Below are positions 8,561-19,300 of a stretch of DNA of 64,000 nt, piece by piece. The stretch spans positions 2,862,523 through 2,926,522 of the forward strand of contig NZ_LJJC01000004.1 in NCBI RefSeq assembly GCF_001420715.1. The letters run 5' to 3'. The DNA is from Heyndrickxia shackletonii. GTDB taxonomy: Bacteria > Bacillota > Bacilli > Bacillales > Bacillaceae_C. The translations under genes were made by a program, and so were the position numbers. Under the pieces are notes generated by a model that saw nothing but the letters and a program-made list of their open reading frames with translations, ran no database searches and was not told where the DNA came from. The stretch's first letter is position 1. Each line of letters opens with the position of its first letter.

Positions 8561-9445
8561 TTAATGAATGTCCTTCTTTTTAAAGTTTCCCCCTCGGACT
8601 TCGGCAATATCACCGAACGCTAAAAATGCTTTGTCATCTAATTCCTCTACAATCGTTTTTAATTTGGCTTCTTCTAAACGGTTAATAATACAGAAAATCA
8701 CTTGTTTTTCATCTTCTGTAAATGCGCCTTCCCCTTTCAAATAGGTAACACCGCGGCCTAATCGCGCGAGAATAGCGTCGCCGATTTCCTTGTAATTATC
8801 GCTAATAATCCAAACCGATTTAGATTGATCAAGACCTTGTACAACCACATCAATGGTTTTTGTCGCAATAATGTAAGCAATAATGGAATACATCGCTCGA
8901 TTCCAATTAAAGACAAAACCTGCAATTGCTAAAATAAACACGTTAATGAACATGATTATTTCTCCAACCGAGAATGGAAACTTTTTATTAATAAGAATAG
9001 CGAGAATTTCGGTGCCATCCATCGCTCCGCCAAATCGTATAACGATCCCAACTCCGATACCAATAACAATCCCGCCAAAAATGGTCGCTAATAAAATATC
9101 TTGTGTAAAAGCCGGAACCGGGGTGAATAATGCAGTAAAAAAGGACAATGCTGCGATACCAAACAATGTAGAAAATGCGAATGTTTTACCAATTTGCTTA
9201 CGTCCAATAAAAATAAAAGGGAGATTCAAAATAAAAATAAATACCCCTAGTGGGATTCCAGTTAAATGTGCCAGCATAATAGAAATACCGGTTATCCCGC
9301 CATCAATAACACTATTCGGAACTAAGAAAATTTCTAATCCTATGGCAGCGATAATGCCCCCAAGTAAGATGGCAATACCTCTTTGCAGTATTTTTCTCTT
9401 TTTTAATCTGCGATGCTGATATTTTACTATGTCACTACTTGTCAT
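8561..9445 (-). CDS. YitT-family membrane protein
   Basis: A 294-residue protein with about five membrane segments (residues 20-185, including GGIIAAIGLEIFLVPNSVIDGG and GVGIVIRFGGAMDGTEILAI) and a C-terminal cytosolic domain of the DUF2179 type (GRGVTYLKGEGAFTEDEKQVI). This is the organisation of the YitT/YvjA/YpjC paralogues of bacilli, whose transported substrate is not established. The ATG is preceded by GAGGGAGAAAAGGAA. It is monocistronic, with a T-rich hairpin behind the next gene upstream. Confidence 0.88.
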   Translation of the reverse strand: MTSSDIVKYQHRRLKKRKILQRGIAILLGGIIAAIGLEIFLVPNSVIDGGITGISIMLAHLTGIPLGVFIFILNLPFIFIGRKQIGKTFAFSTLFGIAALSFFTALFTPVPAFTQDILLATIFGGIVIGIGVGIVIRFGGAMDGTEILAILINKKFPFSVGEIIMFINVFILAIAGFVFNWNRAMYSIIAYIIATKTIDVVVQGLDQSKSVWIISDNYKEIGDAILARLGRGVTYLKGEGAFTEDEKQVIFCIINRLEEAKLKTIVEELDDKAFLAFGDIAEVRGGNFKKKDIH

Positions 9446-9501
9446 TTCCTTTTCTCCCTCTATTAATGTTAATTTAATTATAGCAAAAAAAATCCAAAAA
9501 C

Positions 9502-9534
9502 ATAAAAAAAGACCTTTCCAAATCGAAAAGGAAC
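9502..9534 (-). terminator. Possible terminator after the hydroxyacid dehydrogenase gene
   Basis: On the minus strand an imperfect stem (CCTTT/AAAGG core) is followed by seven T. The stem is short and interrupted. It lies well downstream of the dehydrogenase stop, beyond the tandem repeats. Confidence 0.4.
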
Positions 9535-9633
9535 CTTTATAATTGTTATCTTTATTTAACCTATTTTTATTACTGATTTATTGTTGGCAAGTATAAGACG
9601 ACAATTTCCACCCATTATTTAACAAAACTATCT

Positions 9634-9789
9634 TATGATGGACAGTTCGCTTTATTTTTTCTCGGTTACTGTCCTTCATCGGGCATATGATGGACAATTC
9701 GCTTTATTTTTTCTCGGATATTGTCCTTCATCATGCTTATGATGGACAATTCGTCTTATTTTTTCCCGGTTACTGTCCTTCATCAAGCT
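9634..9789. repeat. Three tandem copies of a 52-bp repeat
   Basis: Copies begin at 9634, 9686 and 9738, exactly 52 bp apart, each starting TATGATGGACA and containing a TTATTTTTTC core and GTCCTTCATC near the end. The two ends of each unit are imperfect inverted repeats (GATGGACA against TGTCCTTCATC), so each unit could fold into a hairpin. The copies differ at a few positions. They lie immediately downstream of the 2-hydroxyacid dehydrogenase gene. There is no spacer variation, so this is not a CRISPR array. Confidence 0.9.
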
Positions 9790-9806
9790 CTTCCCCGCGG
9801 TCCCCC

Positions 9807-10760
9807 TTAATTCACTGGGGTCAGTGGTTTTTCACCATTTAATACTTGAATAATATTTTTTGCGGTTAATTCAGCCATTGCATTTCGCGCTTCAATTGTT
9901 GCATTACCGATATGCGGAGTTAGAACTACATTCTGCATTTGCTTTAATTCCTCGGTAATAGACGGTTCAAATTCAAAAACGTCAAGTGCTGCACCTGCAA
10001 TCATATTATTTTGCAAAGCGGCAACAAGATCACTTTCTTTCACAACAGCTCCGCGTGAAACATTTACAAGAAACGCATTCTTTTTCATGTTTTCCAACTG
10101 TTTTAATGTAATTAGGTGATGTGTAGATGCATTATATGGAGCATGGATTGAAACAATGTCTGATTGATGAAGGAGTTCATCTAAGGAAACATAGGTAGCA
10201 TCGCATGCTTCTTCTATTTCACGGCTTTTGCGTCTTGGTGATGTATAAATGATGTGCATTCCAAAAGCTTTTGCTCTTTTTGCAACAGCTTGTCCAATAC
10301 TTCCAAGACCGATAATTCCTAAAGTCTTATGTGTTAATTCCCTTCCCAGAAAGAAAAGCGGCGCCCAACCATTAAACCCAACGGTTCTGCAAAGCTGATC
10401 TCCTTCTGGTATTCGTCGAGTAACTGCTAAAATAATGCCCATTGTTAATTCTGCTGTAGCCTCAGTCGAAACCCCAGGAGCATTTGTCACCACAATATTG
10501 TTTTCTTTTGCATACGAAACATCAATATTATTAAATCCTGCCCCAAAGTTTGCAATAATTTTTAAGTTCTTTGCTTTTTCAAGGACATTTCTTGTAACAG
10601 GAGTAGATAACGGGCAAAGCAGTGCATCTGCATCGACAATCTTTTCTCCTAACTCTTCTTCAGTAATGAGTTCTTTACCTCTGTAAATTTCAACCTCATG
10701 CTCTTTTAATAATTCATAACCAATTTTCGGAATTTCCCCTGATATGTATATTTTCCCCAT
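9807..10760 (-). CDS. D-2-hydroxyacid dehydrogenase (glyoxylate/hydroxypyruvate reductase-like)
   Basis: A 317-residue NAD(P)-dependent enzyme of the D-isomer 2-hydroxyacid dehydrogenase family. The Rossmann motif GIIGLGSIGQAVA lies near residue 140, the catalytic Arg is in NVSRGAVV, the Glu about 30 residues later, and the catalytic His in LTPHIGNAT. A dinucleotide-binding TSPRRKS segment with Arg residues after the second strand favours NADPH. ATG at 10760 with AAAAGGATGAG upstream is preferred over the longer in-frame start. Relatives reduce glyoxylate, hydroxypyruvate or 2-ketogluconate; the exact substrate cannot be read from sequence alone. Confidence 0.85.
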   Translation of the reverse strand: MGKIYISGEIPKIGYELLKEHEVEIYRGKELITEEELGEKIVDADALLCPLSTPVTRNVLEKAKNLKIIANFGAGFNNIDVSYAKENNIVVTNAPGVSTEATAELTMGIILAVTRRIPEGDQLCRTVGFNGWAPLFFLGRELTHKTLGIIGLGSIGQAVAKRAKAFGMHIIYTSPRRKSREIEEACDATYVSLDELLHQSDIVSIHAPYNASTHHLITLKQLENMKKNAFLVNVSRGAVVKESDLVAALQNNMIAGAALDVFEFEPSITEELKQMQNVVLTPHIGNATIEARNAMAELTAKNIIQVLNGEKPLTPVN

Positions 10761-10855
10761 GCTTCTCATCCTTTTCTCATTAAAAAACCGCAAAGTATTC
10801 GGTATTATTTACTATAATAGTATCGTTTTCACAATTCCTTATCAATCAATTGGCA

Positions 10856-11347
10856 CTAAAACTTTTTCACTTTGATGGGGCTGATCATGAGAATCGCTAG
10901 TATTAATACAATCCATGTATTGGTATATAAAAAAACTTCCATTCCTGCCACAATTAATCCAGCCAATGTGATGGGGATACCAATAAAATGACCAACAGTA
11001 GGCTTCGCACTGAATCGAGCAAGTCTTAACGCTCCTAAAGTTGGAAATAGGATAAAGGCAAGTTGTGCAAAAATGGAATGAGGTGTAATCGTGTGAAAAA
11101 TAAGTGCAGGTGCAACACCGAAGCTAACCACATCTGCAAGGGAATCAAGTTCAACACCGAATTCACTGTTCACCTTGAGTTTGCGTGCCACTCTTCCATC
11201 AAAGAAATCAAAAAGCGCAGCCAAAAATATAACTAATGCCGCTTCTCTTATGAATCCTTCATTATTTAAGGTAATCGCACTAACTCCACAAATTAAATTT
11301 CCTAAAGTAAATAGATTGGGAAGTGATCTTGATAAAAGTTGAAACAA
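10856..11347 (-). CDS. pssA: CDP-diacylglycerol–serine O-phosphatidyltransferase
   Basis: A 163-residue membrane enzyme making phosphatidylserine from CDP-diacylglycerol and L-serine, the first step toward phosphatidylethanolamine. The CDP-alcohol phosphotransferase motif DGxxARxxxxxxxxGxxxDxxxD is complete (DFFDGRVARKLKVNSEFG then ELDSLAD). Several hydrophobic spans follow. The start appears to be TTG at 11347, with GGTGG 7 nt upstream. In B. subtilis pssA is followed by psd; no psd is seen here. It is divergent from the FUSC-like gene. Confidence 0.9.
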   Translation of the reverse strand: MFQLLSRSLPNLFTLGNLICGVSAITLNNEGFIREAALVIFLAALFDFFDGRVARKLKVNSEFGVELDSLADVVSFGVAPALIFHTITPHSIFAQLAFILFPTLGALRLARFSAKPTVGHFIGIPITLAGLIVAGMEVFLYTNTWIVLILAILMISPIKVKKF

Positions 11348-11508
11348 AACGGTACCACCTTTCCTCCAAAGAGCTACTTACTATTATTGTTCTATGAAGT
11401 TCAGCAATGTATTCATAAAGTCTCCCACTCAACCTTCAGCAGCAAAATAAATTTGAATGATTTAAGTAACAATAAAAGAGCAGGAAATATTAATAAGGGG
11501 TTATTATT

Positions 11509-12471
11509 TTGGAGAAAAAAAATAAATTACTATCATCTGAAAAAATCCTATTCATCCTTAAAATGTCTTTGGGTTCCGGAATAGCTTGGCAAATCTCGGA
11601 TTGGACAGGTTCGAAATATCCTTATTTATCGACACTTTCCGTTATTTTATGTCTGCAGGCAACTATTCTTAAATCCGTTCGTTTCTCTCTATCTCGGATG
11701 ATTGGAACCATCTTTGGAGTGGCATTTACCATTATCTTTTCTGCAGAATTGCCTTTGAATGGTTGGAGTATTACATTCATTTTGCTAATTTGTACAGCAG
11801 TATCCATTTTATTTGGAGCAAATATCACGTCGATTCATCAAATAGCCTTATCAACCGTTTTAATTCTAGTATTTACTCCAAAATTACATGGATATGGAAT
11901 GTATCGTGTATCCGATACAATTATTGGTATTATTGTAGCAATCCTTATTCACGCATTAATATTGCCGCCAAACTTTACTTCTATTGCCAATGAATCTTTT
12001 CAAACTGTGAAGTACCTGCTCATCAAAAAGTTGGAAGGGCTTGCTGTCTGGATAGAAAATGGAGCATCTGACAACACTTTTTTTCGAGAGGAAATGAATG
12101 GTATTGTATGGAATAAACTTCAGGATGCTTTTCAAAGTGTGAACAAAGCCGAAAATAGTTTACGTTATAACCCATTTAAGAGAAAAAGTAAAAGAGAACT
12201 TGAAATAATCAAAGAAAATCTAGCTATTTTAAGGAAGGAATACAACATTATTGAACAGTTTTATGAAAATATTCTACAGTGGCATAAACAGGAAACAATA
12301 TCAAAAGAAGAGGCTCAATATTGGGCAGCAAACTTTTTACATTTAGCTGATGCTTTAAAAAATTGGCGATCCGAGAATCAACTTAATTATAATAAACATT
12401 CTTCTATTTACCATCGGATTCTTGAAATGGAAGCAAACAGATTTTTACAAAACATTAATAGAGGCAAATAA
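11509..12471 (+). CDS. FUSC / aromatic acid exporter family membrane protein
   Basis: A 320-residue protein with six hydrophobic segments in the first 155 residues (including YPYLSTLSVILCLQATI and SRMIGTIFGVAFTIIF) followed by a cytosolic, helical, coiled-coil-like C-terminal half. This is the layout of the YqjA/YgaE-like DUF939 and FUSC families related to aromatic acid efflux proteins. Substrate unknown. The start is a TTG with AAGGGG 8 nt upstream. It stands alone, ending at a strong bidirectional terminator shared with the convergent argH. Confidence 0.75.
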   Translation: MEKKNKLLSSEKILFILKMSLGSGIAWQISDWTGSKYPYLSTLSVILCLQATILKSVRFSLSRMIGTIFGVAFTIIFSAELPLNGWSITFILLICTAVSILFGANITSIHQIALSTVLILVFTPKLHGYGMYRVSDTIIGIIVAILIHALILPPNFTSIANESFQTVKYLLIKKLEGLAVWIENGASDNTFFREEMNGIVWNKLQDAFQSVNKAENSLRYNPFKRKSKRELEIIKENLAILRKEYNIIEQFYENILQWHKQETISKEEAQYWAANFLHLADALKNWRSENQLNYNKHSSIYHRILEMEANRFLQNINRGK

Positions 12472-12502
12472 AAAAGTGCTCATTTCAAATGAACACTTTT
12501 TT
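12470..12502. terminator. Bidirectional terminator between FUSC-like gene and argH
   Basis: A hairpin AAAAAGTG(C)TCATTT / AAATGA(A)CACTTTTT with A and T tails serves both convergent genes; it starts at the stop codon of the plus-strand gene. Confidence 0.85.
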
Positions 12503-12512
12503 ATGTTGAATA

Positions 12513-13895
12513 TTACTCCTTATGATTAAGATTATCATAAGCTAATTGAAGCTGAATAAGAACTTGCTGTTTACCTGTTCCTCCATAACTATTTCTTGCA
12601 TCCACAACATGTTTCGGCTGTAATACGGCATAAATATCATCACCAAATAATGGACTAAATGACTTATATTCTTCCAACGTTACATCTAATAAAAATTTCT
12701 GATGTTCGATGGCAAATAAAACGATTTTTCCGATAAGCTCATGTGCCTGACGAAAAGGAAGTCCTTTTGTTACTAAATAGTCGGCGATATCTGTGGCATT
12801 CGAAAAGTCCTGCGAAACTGCAGCATACATTTTATCTTGGTTTACCGTCATTGAATCGATCATTGGTGCTAACAAGCTTAAAGAGCCCTCCAATGTTTCA
12901 ACTGTATCGAACATTCCTTCCTTATCTTCTTGCATATCCTTGTTATACGCAAGCGGTAGGCCCTTAAGTACGGTCAATAGTCCAATTAAATTGCCATAAA
13001 CCCTACCTGTTTTCCCGCGCAAGAGTTCCGGAACATCCGGATTTTTCTTTTGCGGCATAATACTTGATCCAGTACAAAAGGAATCATCGAGCTCAATAAA
13101 TTGAAATTCTTGGCTTGACCAGAGAATAATTTCTTCAGAGAGTCTTGAAATATGTGTCATTAAGATGGATCCAATCGATATAAATTCCAATATAAAATCA
13201 CGGTCACTAACAGCATCTAAACTATTCGGATACATTTTGTCAAAATGCAGGAGTTCAGCAGTACGTTCTCGATTAATAGGGAAAGTGGTTCCTGCCAAAG
13301 CACCCGCTCCAAGTGGCAGCCAATTGATGCGTTTTAGACTGTCCTCTAATCTTTCTTTATCCCTTTCCAACATCCAAAAATAGGCTAAGAGGTGATGAGC
13401 AAATAGAATGGGCTGCGCTCTCTGCAAATGTGTATACCCTGGCATAAGTGTATCCACATTTTCTTCCGCTTGCCTCACAATCGCTTTTTGTACTTCTTCT
13501 ACCAGCTTAATGATTTCCGTTGTTTTCCTTCTAAGATATAAATGCATATCTGTTGCCACTTGATCATTTCGACTTCTCCCTGTATGAAGCTTGCCTGCCA
13601 CTGGGCCGATCTCATCGTGTAACATTTTTTCAATATTCATATGAATATCTTCATGCTCAACTGCAAATTCGACTTTGCCTTCGATAATTTTCTTTTCTAT
13701 TTTCTCTAGTCCTATAATAATGGCATCAGCATCTTCGGCAGGAATAATTCCGCATTCTCCGAGCATTTGCACATGTGCAAGGCTACCTTCAATATCCTCC
13801 AAAGCTAATCTTTGATCGAAATGGATCGACGAGGTAAATTCATCCACTAGTTTATTTGTTTCTTTTGTAAAACGTCCGCCCCATAGTTTTTTCAT
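12513..13895 (-). CDS. argH: Argininosuccinate lyase
   Basis: A 460-residue lyase that splits argininosuccinate to arginine and fumarate, the last step of arginine synthesis. The family signature [12 protein letters not shown] is present near residue 280, and the N-terminus [10 protein letters not shown] and TGRSRNDQ are characteristic. The ATG at 13895 (second of two adjacent ATG codons) has GGAGG 6 nt upstream; a longer frame would run back into argG and is rejected. It follows argG by 38 bp and is cotranscribed with it. Confidence 0.96.
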   Translation of the reverse strand: MKKLWGGRFTKETNKLVDEFTSSIHFDQRLALEDIEGSLAHVQMLGECGIIPAEDADAIIIGLEKIEKKIIEGKVEFAVEHEDIHMNIEKMLHDEIGPVAGKLHTGRSRNDQVATDMHLYLRRKTTEIIKLVEEVQKAIVRQAEENVDTLMPGYTHLQRAQPILFAHHLLAYFWMLERDKERLEDSLKRINWLPLGAGALAGTTFPINRERTAELLHFDKMYPNSLDAVSDRDFILEFISIGSILMTHISRLSEEIILWSSQEFQFIELDDSFCTGSSIMPQKKNPDVPELLRGKTGRVYGNLIGLLTVLKGLPLAYNKDMQEDKEGMFDTVETLEGSLSLLAPMIDSMTVNQDKMYAAVSQDFSNATDIADYLVTKGLPFRQAHELIGKIVLFAIEHQKFLLDVTLEEYKSFSPLFGDDIYAVLQPKHVVDARNSYGGTGKQQVLIQLQLAYDNLNHKE

Positions 13896-13933
13896 CATGA
13901 TCCTCCTAGGTATTTTGTGATTCACTATACTAA

Positions 13934-15148
13934 TTATCCCTTTAGGATCGTATCTTTTGAATGAACATCTGCATACACTTTTGTAGGTAACCCCCATAGT
14001 TTAATAAATCCTACAGCTGCGTTATGATCAAATAAATCTCCTTTAGAATAAGTTGCCAGTTCTTCATTATACAAACTATGTGCAGATTCGCGGCCAACGA
14101 CGACATGATTACCCTTATGAAGCTTTACACGAACTTTACCACTTACAACTTTTTGTGTTTCATTCACAAAAGCATCTAATGCGGGTTTAATTGGAGAGTA
14201 CCATAATCCCTCATAAAGAATTTTGGAAAAATGCTGATCTATCATTGGTTTAAACTGTGTCACTTCACGTGGCAATGTTAAAAATTCTAATTCCTTATGA
14301 GCATTAATTAATACTAATGCTGCCGGATTTTCATACACTTCACGTGATTTAATTCCAACAAGACGATTTTCAATATGATCGATTCTTCCAATACCATGTT
14401 TGCCAGCTTTAACATTCAAATGTTCTATTAAACTGACAAGATCCATTTTTTGATCATTCAGTGCGACTGGTTCCCCATTCACAAACGAGATTTCCAAGTA
14501 TTCCGGTTCATCCGGTGTTTGTTCAATGGGATTAGTCCATGCGAAAGCTTCCTCCGGTGCCTCATTCCATGGATTTTCTAAAACACCAGCTTCACAGGCT
14601 CTCCCCCAAATGTTTGCATCTATCGAAAATGGATTATCCAGATCAATAGGGATAGGAATGCCTTTTTCTTCCGCATAAGCAATTTCCTCATCACGAGTCA
14701 TTCCCCATTCCCGAACAGGTGCTACCACCTTTAGCGACGGATTAAGCGCTTGAATGGAAACCTCAAAACGAACTTGATCATTTCCCTTTCCAGTACATCC
14801 ATGCGCGACGGCTATCGCTCCTTCCTGTTCTGCAACTTCAACAAGTAGTTTAGAGATTAATGGACGGCTAAGTGCAGATGATAATGGATATTTTCCTTCG
14901 TAAAGAGCATTTGCCTTTAGTGCCGGTAAAATATATTCTTTTGCAAGCAATTCCTTCGCGTCAACCATGATTGCTTTTATTGCTCCCACATTTAATGCCT
15001 TTTGACGAATAGCTTCTAAATCTTTTCCTTCCCCAACATCGATACCTAGAGCAATAACATCATAGTTATATTTTTCTTGCAGCCATTTTATGGAGACAGA
15101 TGTATCTAATCCGCCTGAATAGGCTAAAACAATTTTCTCTTTGCTCAT
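13934..15148 (-). CDS. argG: Argininosuccinate synthase
   Basis: A 404-residue enzyme that joins citrulline and aspartate using ATP. The N-terminal PP-loop [10 protein letters not shown] (residues 9-18) binds ATP, and [15 protein letters not shown] is the citrulline/aspartate-binding region. ATG at 15148 follows AAGGGAGAGAT; the longer frame lacks a ribosome binding site. It heads an argGH unit with its own promoter carrying an ARG-box-like operator in the gap after argF. Confidence 0.97.
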   Translation of the reverse strand: MSKEKIVLAYSGGLDTSVSIKWLQEKYNYDVIALGIDVGEGKDLEAIRQKALNVGAIKAIMVDAKELLAKEYILPALKANALYEGKYPLSSALSRPLISKLLVEVAEQEGAIAVAHGCTGKGNDQVRFEVSIQALNPSLKVVAPVREWGMTRDEEIAYAEEKGIPIPIDLDNPFSIDANIWGRACEAGVLENPWNEAPEEAFAWTNPIEQTPDEPEYLEISFVNGEPVALNDQKMDLVSLIEHLNVKAGKHGIGRIDHIENRLVGIKSREVYENPAALVLINAHKELEFLTLPREVTQFKPMIDQHFSKILYEGLWYSPIKPALDAFVNETQKVVSGKVRVKLHKGNHVVVGRESAHSLYNEELATYSKGDLFDHNAAVGFIKLWGLPTKVYADVHSKDTILKG

Positions 15149-15182
15149 CTTTATCTCTCCCTTACAATCTATAACATGTATA

Positions 15183-15211
15183 AATATATAATATTGTGGA
15201 TTTTTATGCAA
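15183..15211 (-). promoter_or_regulatory. argGH promoter with ARG-box-like operator
   Basis: On the minus strand a -35 TTGCAT (15206-15211) and -10 TATATT (15183-15188) are 17 nt apart. The 14-mer at 15197-15210 matches the ARG-box consensus TGMATWWWWATKCA at 13 of 14 positions and overlaps the -35. This suggests repression by the arginine repressor (AhrC/ArgR) at high arginine. The argC promoter has the same arrangement. Confidence 0.72.
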
Positions 15212-15229
15212 CGAATCTAAAAAAATTTT

Positions 15230-16201
15230 TTACAATAATAACAGTTTTAAAATAGCTTTTTGTGCATGCAGACGATTTTCTGCCTCATCAAAAACAACTG
15301 AATGCGGACCATTTATTATGCTTGCAGATACCTCTTCACCGCGGTGTGCGGGTAAGCAGTGCAAAAAGATAAAATCCTTTTTCGCCAGTTTACAATTCTC
15401 TTCATTTACTTGATAAGGAGAAAATACCGTCATTCTTTCGGATACCTCGTTTTCCTGCCCCATACTGGTCCATACATCTGTTACAACCACGTCGGCGTCT
15501 TTCATCATTTCTGCAATATTATCACTTATTTTTAGTGACAATCCGTTTGTCTTTGCATCTGATACCGCCTTTTGAAAGACTTTTTTATTGGGTTCATAAC
15601 CTTTAGGGCATGCAATGGAAAGGTTCATCCCTACCTTCAATGCGCCTTCCATTAAGGAATGACACATATTATTATTTCCATCCCCGACATAACACATTTT
15701 TAATCCGGATAGCTTTCCTTTCTTTTCATAAATCGTTAATAGGTCTGCTAACACTTGAGTTGGATGATGCAAATCGGTTAAGCCATTTATAACTGGGACA
15801 GAAGAATACTTTGCAAATTCCTCCACCACCTCATGTCCGTAAGTTCGGATCATAAGAGCATCCACGTATCTTGACAGAACCTTCGCCGTATCGTGTATGG
15901 TTTCTCCTCTTCCTAATTGGATATCTTTCGAGCTTAAAAAGATAGCCTCTCCTCCTAATTGGAGCATCCCAACCTCAAAGGACACTCTTGTTCTAGTCGA
16001 AGATTTTTCAAATATCATCCCCAACACTTTCCCTTTTAAATACGGAATGTTCTTACCGGCTTTGGCCATTTTTTTTAATTCCATTGCTTCTTGCAATAAT
16101 GCATGAATTTCATCACTCGATAATTCCCCTAATGTTAGAAAATCCTTTCCTTTAAAACCATTTTTATCGTCTTCATTTAAATGGACAGCTAAATTAGACA
16201 T
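15230..16201 (-). CDS. argF: Ornithine carbamoyltransferase
   Basis: A 323-residue enzyme that makes citrulline from ornithine and carbamoyl phosphate. SSTRTRVSFE binds carbamoyl phosphate, HHPTQVLADL is conserved, and HCLPAHRGEEV carries the catalytic Cys. ATG at 16201 with AAGGGAGATG upstream is chosen over a longer frame. It follows carB after a gap of about 190 bp that is almost entirely an imperfect palindromic repeat, so the repeat now forms its 5' leader. Biosynthetic rather than catabolic function is supported by its place after carAB. Confidence 0.95.
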   Translation of the reverse strand: MSNLAVHLNEDDKNGFKGKDFLTLGELSSDEIHALLQEAMELKKMAKAGKNIPYLKGKVLGMIFEKSSTRTRVSFEVGMLQLGGEAIFLSSKDIQLGRGETIHDTAKVLSRYVDALMIRTYGHEVVEEFAKYSSVPVINGLTDLHHPTQVLADLLTIYEKKGKLSGLKMCYVGDGNNNMCHSLMEGALKVGMNLSIACPKGYEPNKKVFQKAVSDAKTNGLSLKISDNIAEMMKDADVVVTDVWTSMGQENEVSERMTVFSPYQVNEENCKLAKKDFIFLHCLPAHRGEEVSASIINGPHSVVFDEAENRLHAQKAILKLLLL

Positions 16202-16222
16202 TTTACATCTCCCTTTCATCAA

Positions 16223-16385
16223 GGCTCTTTTCTTAAAGTTTGTTGCTTTTAAAGACTGAGTCCCTATATACATCATTAAATAGGTCATGAATAAATAACC
16301 TTTATAAGAAAAGATGCCACGAAACTAAGTCCTTATTAGGAATTATAGTCATTTGCGAAAAGCAACAACCTATACGAAAACAGCC
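16223..16385. repeat. MITE-like imperfect palindromic element, copy 1
   Basis: Terminal inverted repeats of 28 bp match at about 24 positions: left arm 16223-16250 (GGCTCTTTTC...GTTGCTTTT) and right arm 16358-16385 (AAAAGCAACAACC...AAAACAGCC). The element fills the carB–argF gap. A second, more diverged copy lies at 53334-53480. No coding frame is present inside. It is a candidate small non-autonomous mobile or structured RNA element. Confidence 0.6.
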
Positions 16386-16393
16386 TCCATTAT

Positions 16394-19300
16394 TCATCGT
16401 ACTAAAAGTCGACTATAGTCATTTAATGCTTTGACCTGTATGTTTTTATTTTTTAATAAAGATATATAGGCTGCGAAAGTATCAACCGAAGTAAACAATG
16501 GAATGTCGTAAAGAGTAGACAGCTCTCTCATATGAAATCCTGCTTTATCCTTATTTCCACCAACAGTCGGGATAATAACGGCTGCCTCAACAGGATTATC
16601 CTTCAGAACCGTAACCAAATCTGCAAGATCTTTGGATGTTTGCGTAACCGTCAATCCGTTATATTGTAAAAATTTCGCAGTACCGGGAGTAGCAATAATA
16701 TTAATCCCTTGATCATATAGCTGTTTTAATAATGGAAACATGTTATTTTTTTCCCTTTCTGCAATGGAACAAAATAAAAATGCATTGCTTGCCAAAGGCT
16801 TATTCATTACTTTTTGAAAAGCTTCTTCAAACGTACTTCCTATCCCAAGCACTTCACCTGTTGACTTCATTTCAGGTCCGACTACAGGATCCACATCCTT
16901 TAACTTATTGGATGAAAAAGCAGGTAATTTAACCGCAACAAGAGATGGTTCATCTGTAAGACCGGTAAATTGAAGGGACTGACCTAATTGGACTCGGATT
17001 GAATATTCTACCATTGGAATTCCAGTTACTTTGCTAAGGATTGGCACCGTTCGCGATGCTCTTGGGTTCACTTCCAGTACATATATTTCATCTTGGTGAA
17101 TGACATATTGAATATTTGCTGACCCAACGATACCAGCTTCACAGCAAATTCTCCTTGCGTACTCTACTAAACTATTAATCTGTGTATCTGTAAGAGTCTG
17201 CGGAGGGTATACGGCAATACTGTCGCCTGAATGGACACCAGCCTTCTCAATATGCTCAAAAATTCCCGGGACAAAGACTTCTTTTCCATCACTAATGCAA
17301 TCAAGCTCACATTCTAAGCCTGGAATATACGGATCTACCATTAATGGCCATGCCCTTTCATCTAAATGACCAAGAGCTTGAATATACGACTCTAATTCTT
17401 CCTTTTTATAGATAATTCGCATATACTGTCCGCCAATAACATAGGATGGGCGAACTAGTACAGGAAATCCTAACTTTTCCGCAGCTTCCAAAACCATTAT
17501 TTTACTTGAAGCCATTTCCCCTTTAATATGTGGAATATTTAATTTTGTTAATAACTGATAAAATAGCTTCCGATCCTCTAACAAATCTATTTTTTCTATA
17601 CTTGTTCCAAACAGTTTTACCCCAACATCCGCTAAATCATTTGCTAAATTTATTGCGGTTTGACCGCCAAATTGAATAAATACTCCCTCTGGCTTTTCTT
17701 TTTCAATTATCGAAAGAATATCTTCCACCGTGATAGGTTCAAAGTATAAACGGTCCGCTACTGAAAAATCAGTACTTACTGTTTCTGGATTATTGTTTAT
17801 GACAATTGTTTCATATCCGAGCTTTTTCAAAGCGTTCACAGCATGAACAGAGGCATAATCAAACTCAATTCCTTGACCGATTCGAATTGGTCCAGACCCT
17901 ATGATAATGGCCTTCTTTCGATAGGTAGTCTCCACTTCATCAAAGCCATTCCATGTTGAATAATAATAAGGGGTTACGGCTTCAAATTCGGCTGCACATG
18001 TATCAACTTGCTTATAAATTGGTTTCAAATTCCAATTATTTCTCTTTGCTCGAACTTCCTTCTCTTTACACTTCAATAGTTTAGCTAAATGAATATCACT
18101 AATATTCATTTGTTTAGCTTTTTTTAATAGAGTAAAAGAAATAGTGTCAATCGAAAATTCCTGCAGCTCCATCTCGAATTGAATCATTCCCTGCAATTTC
18201 TTTAAAAACCACTGGTCAATTTGAGTAATCTGATAAATTTCATCAAGACTCATCCCATTTCGAAAGCTTTCCGCAATAGCAAACAGCCTTAAATCTGTTG
18301 CTTCTTCCATATGTTTAGTTAATTTCTCAGAAGAAGCCCCTTCCATCATCGAATGTGTAAGACCAGACAGTTTCATTTCCAAAGAGCGCAACCCTTTATT
18401 TAATGCTCCTTCAAATGTTCTGTCAATAGCCATCGTTTCACCAGTAGCCTTCATTTGCGTTCCGAGCTTACGATCTCCTTCCGGAAACTTATCAAAAGGA
18501 AAACGTGGCAATTTCATGACCACATAATCTAGTGCCGGTTCAAAAGCAGCATACGTATTGCCTGTTACCGGGTTAAGGATTTCATCTAATTGATAGCCAA
18601 CAGCACACTTCGTTGCGATTCTGGCAATCGGATAGCCTGTAGCTTTGGACGCTAATGCAGAAGATCTGCTGACACGCGGATTCACTTCAATGACATAGTA
18701 CCCGTTTGAACTAGGATCTAATGCAAATTGAATATTACATCCCCCAATGATTCCTAGTGCTCGAATGATTTTTAAGGATGCATTGCGAAGAATTTGGTAC
18801 TGCTCGTCAGATAATGTTTGTGACGGTGCAACGACAATTGAATCTCCTGTATGAACACCGACAGGATCGAGATTTTCCATATTACACACGATGATGCACG
18901 TATCATTTGCATCTCGTATGACTTCATATTCGACCTCTTTCCAGCCTTTGATACTTTTTTCAATCAGTACTTGATGGATTGGGCTCACTTTTAACCCTTT
19001 GTGAAGAACCTTTTCCAGTTCCAGATCGTTCGCTGCAAAACCGCCGCCTGCACCGCCGAGAGTGTAAGCGGGACGGATAATAAGTGGATAACCAGATACT
19101 TTTGCAAATTCCATTCCTTCATCCATCGTGTGAATGATTTTAGATTGTGGAATGGGCTCTTTAATCTCTTCCATTAAACGTTTAAATTGGTCGCGATCCT
19201 CAGCCTTACGAATCGAATCCACCGGTGTTCCTAACAGCTTCACTTGATATTTTTCAAGAATGTGTTTTTCATAGAGCTGGACCGTCAGATTTAAGCCTGT

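Noticed and set aside
8883-9419. 178-residue plus-strand reading frame
   Set aside because: It is the antisense shadow of the YitT-family gene; Pro/Ile/Asn-rich with no ribosome binding site.
9634-9789. Possible CRISPR array
   Set aside because: The repeats are directly tandem with no variable spacers and no cas genes are nearby.
11347-11365. T-box-like GGTGGTACC phrase upstream of pssA
   Set aside because: There is no T-box sequence, specifier stem or terminator around it; the GGTGG serves as a ribosome binding site.
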